A stretch of DNA of 23,093 bases, taken from positions 1-23,093 of the forward strand of contig JAEZXF010000570.1 of NCBI GenBank assembly GCA_023419995.1, read 5' to 3'. This DNA is from Pseudomonadota bacterium. GTDB taxonomy: Bacteria; Pseudomonadota; Alphaproteobacteria; Rhizobiales; Rhizobiaceae. Position 1 is the stretch's first letter; each line of letters starts with the position of its first letter. The position numbers and the translations under genes were made by a program. Positions 23,068-23,093 of this stretch are shown piece by piece. The notes beneath the pieces are model-generated. The model did not search any database, was not told the origin of the DNA, and saw nothing but the letters and a program-made list of their open reading frames with translations.

Positions 23068-23093
23068 ATGCCACCCCGCGCCGCCGCGCGCCC

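Noticed and set aside
20205..23069. 954-codon open frame on the minus strand
   Set aside because: It lies antisense to the intact binding-protein and racemase genes, has no family motifs and is Arg/His/Gly-rich, as expected for a GC-rich shadow frame.

Overview
This is a GC-rich (clearly above 60 %) piece of an alphaproteobacterial replicon, most likely a plasmid or chromid of a Hyphomicrobiales (Rhizobiales) species. The main evidence is the tail of repB, the repB-repC antisense RNA and a full repC at the left end, which is the hallmark of repABC replicons. The enzyme families and the frequent tip-to-tail gene overlaps fit that assignment. No rRNA, tRNA, transposase or complete CRISPR array was seen.

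Left part (1-8200), replicon backbone and wreckage. After repB' / ctRNA / repC come a convergent luciferase-like flavin oxidoreductase, a small WGR-domain protein and a vapBC toxin-antitoxin pair with a readable promoter/operator. A tyrosine recombinase and a divergent DUF1403 gene follow. Next are two decayed genes. Positions 6640-7198 are a relic that reads as ScpB in several frames. Positions 7265-8098 are the N-terminal part of a type I-C-like cas3 with two frameshifts. The cas3 homology stops inside the codons for 'IPFT', and the following bases look like the 3' half of a type I-C CRISPR repeat (GGGAGCGCGGATCGAAAC). I read this as a deletion scar joining cas3 directly to its own array.

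Right part (8196-23093), a catabolic island. A LacI-family regulator (10325-11416) sits between a leftward pair, acetaldehyde dehydrogenase (acylating) and 4-hydroxy-2-oxovalerate aldolase, and a rightward run of eight genes: hydantoinase/oxoprolinase A and B, family III CoA-transferase, enoyl-CoA hydratase, HMG-CoA-lyase-like enzyme, acyl-CoA dehydrogenase, MmgE/PrpD (broken by an internal out-of-frame deletion) and an Asp/Glu-racemase-like protein. A branched-chain-amino-acid-type periplasmic binding protein follows; its permease genes presumably lie beyond the right edge. Four LacI-type palindromes, two of them identical 16-mers, lie in front of the leftward pair/lacI, in front of hyuA, and twice in front of the binding protein, so uptake and degradation look like one regulon.

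How the genes could work together (inference): the binding protein captures a small acid, amide or lactam. The HyuA/HyuB pair opens or hydrolyses it using ATP. The CoA-transferase activates the product. The acyl-CoA dehydrogenase, hydratase and HMG-CoA-lyase-like enzyme then carry out dehydrogenation, hydration and C-C cleavage. The aldolase/aldehyde dehydrogenase pair would turn a 4-hydroxy-2-oxoacid branch into pyruvate plus acyl-CoA. The actual substrate cannot be read from the sequence.
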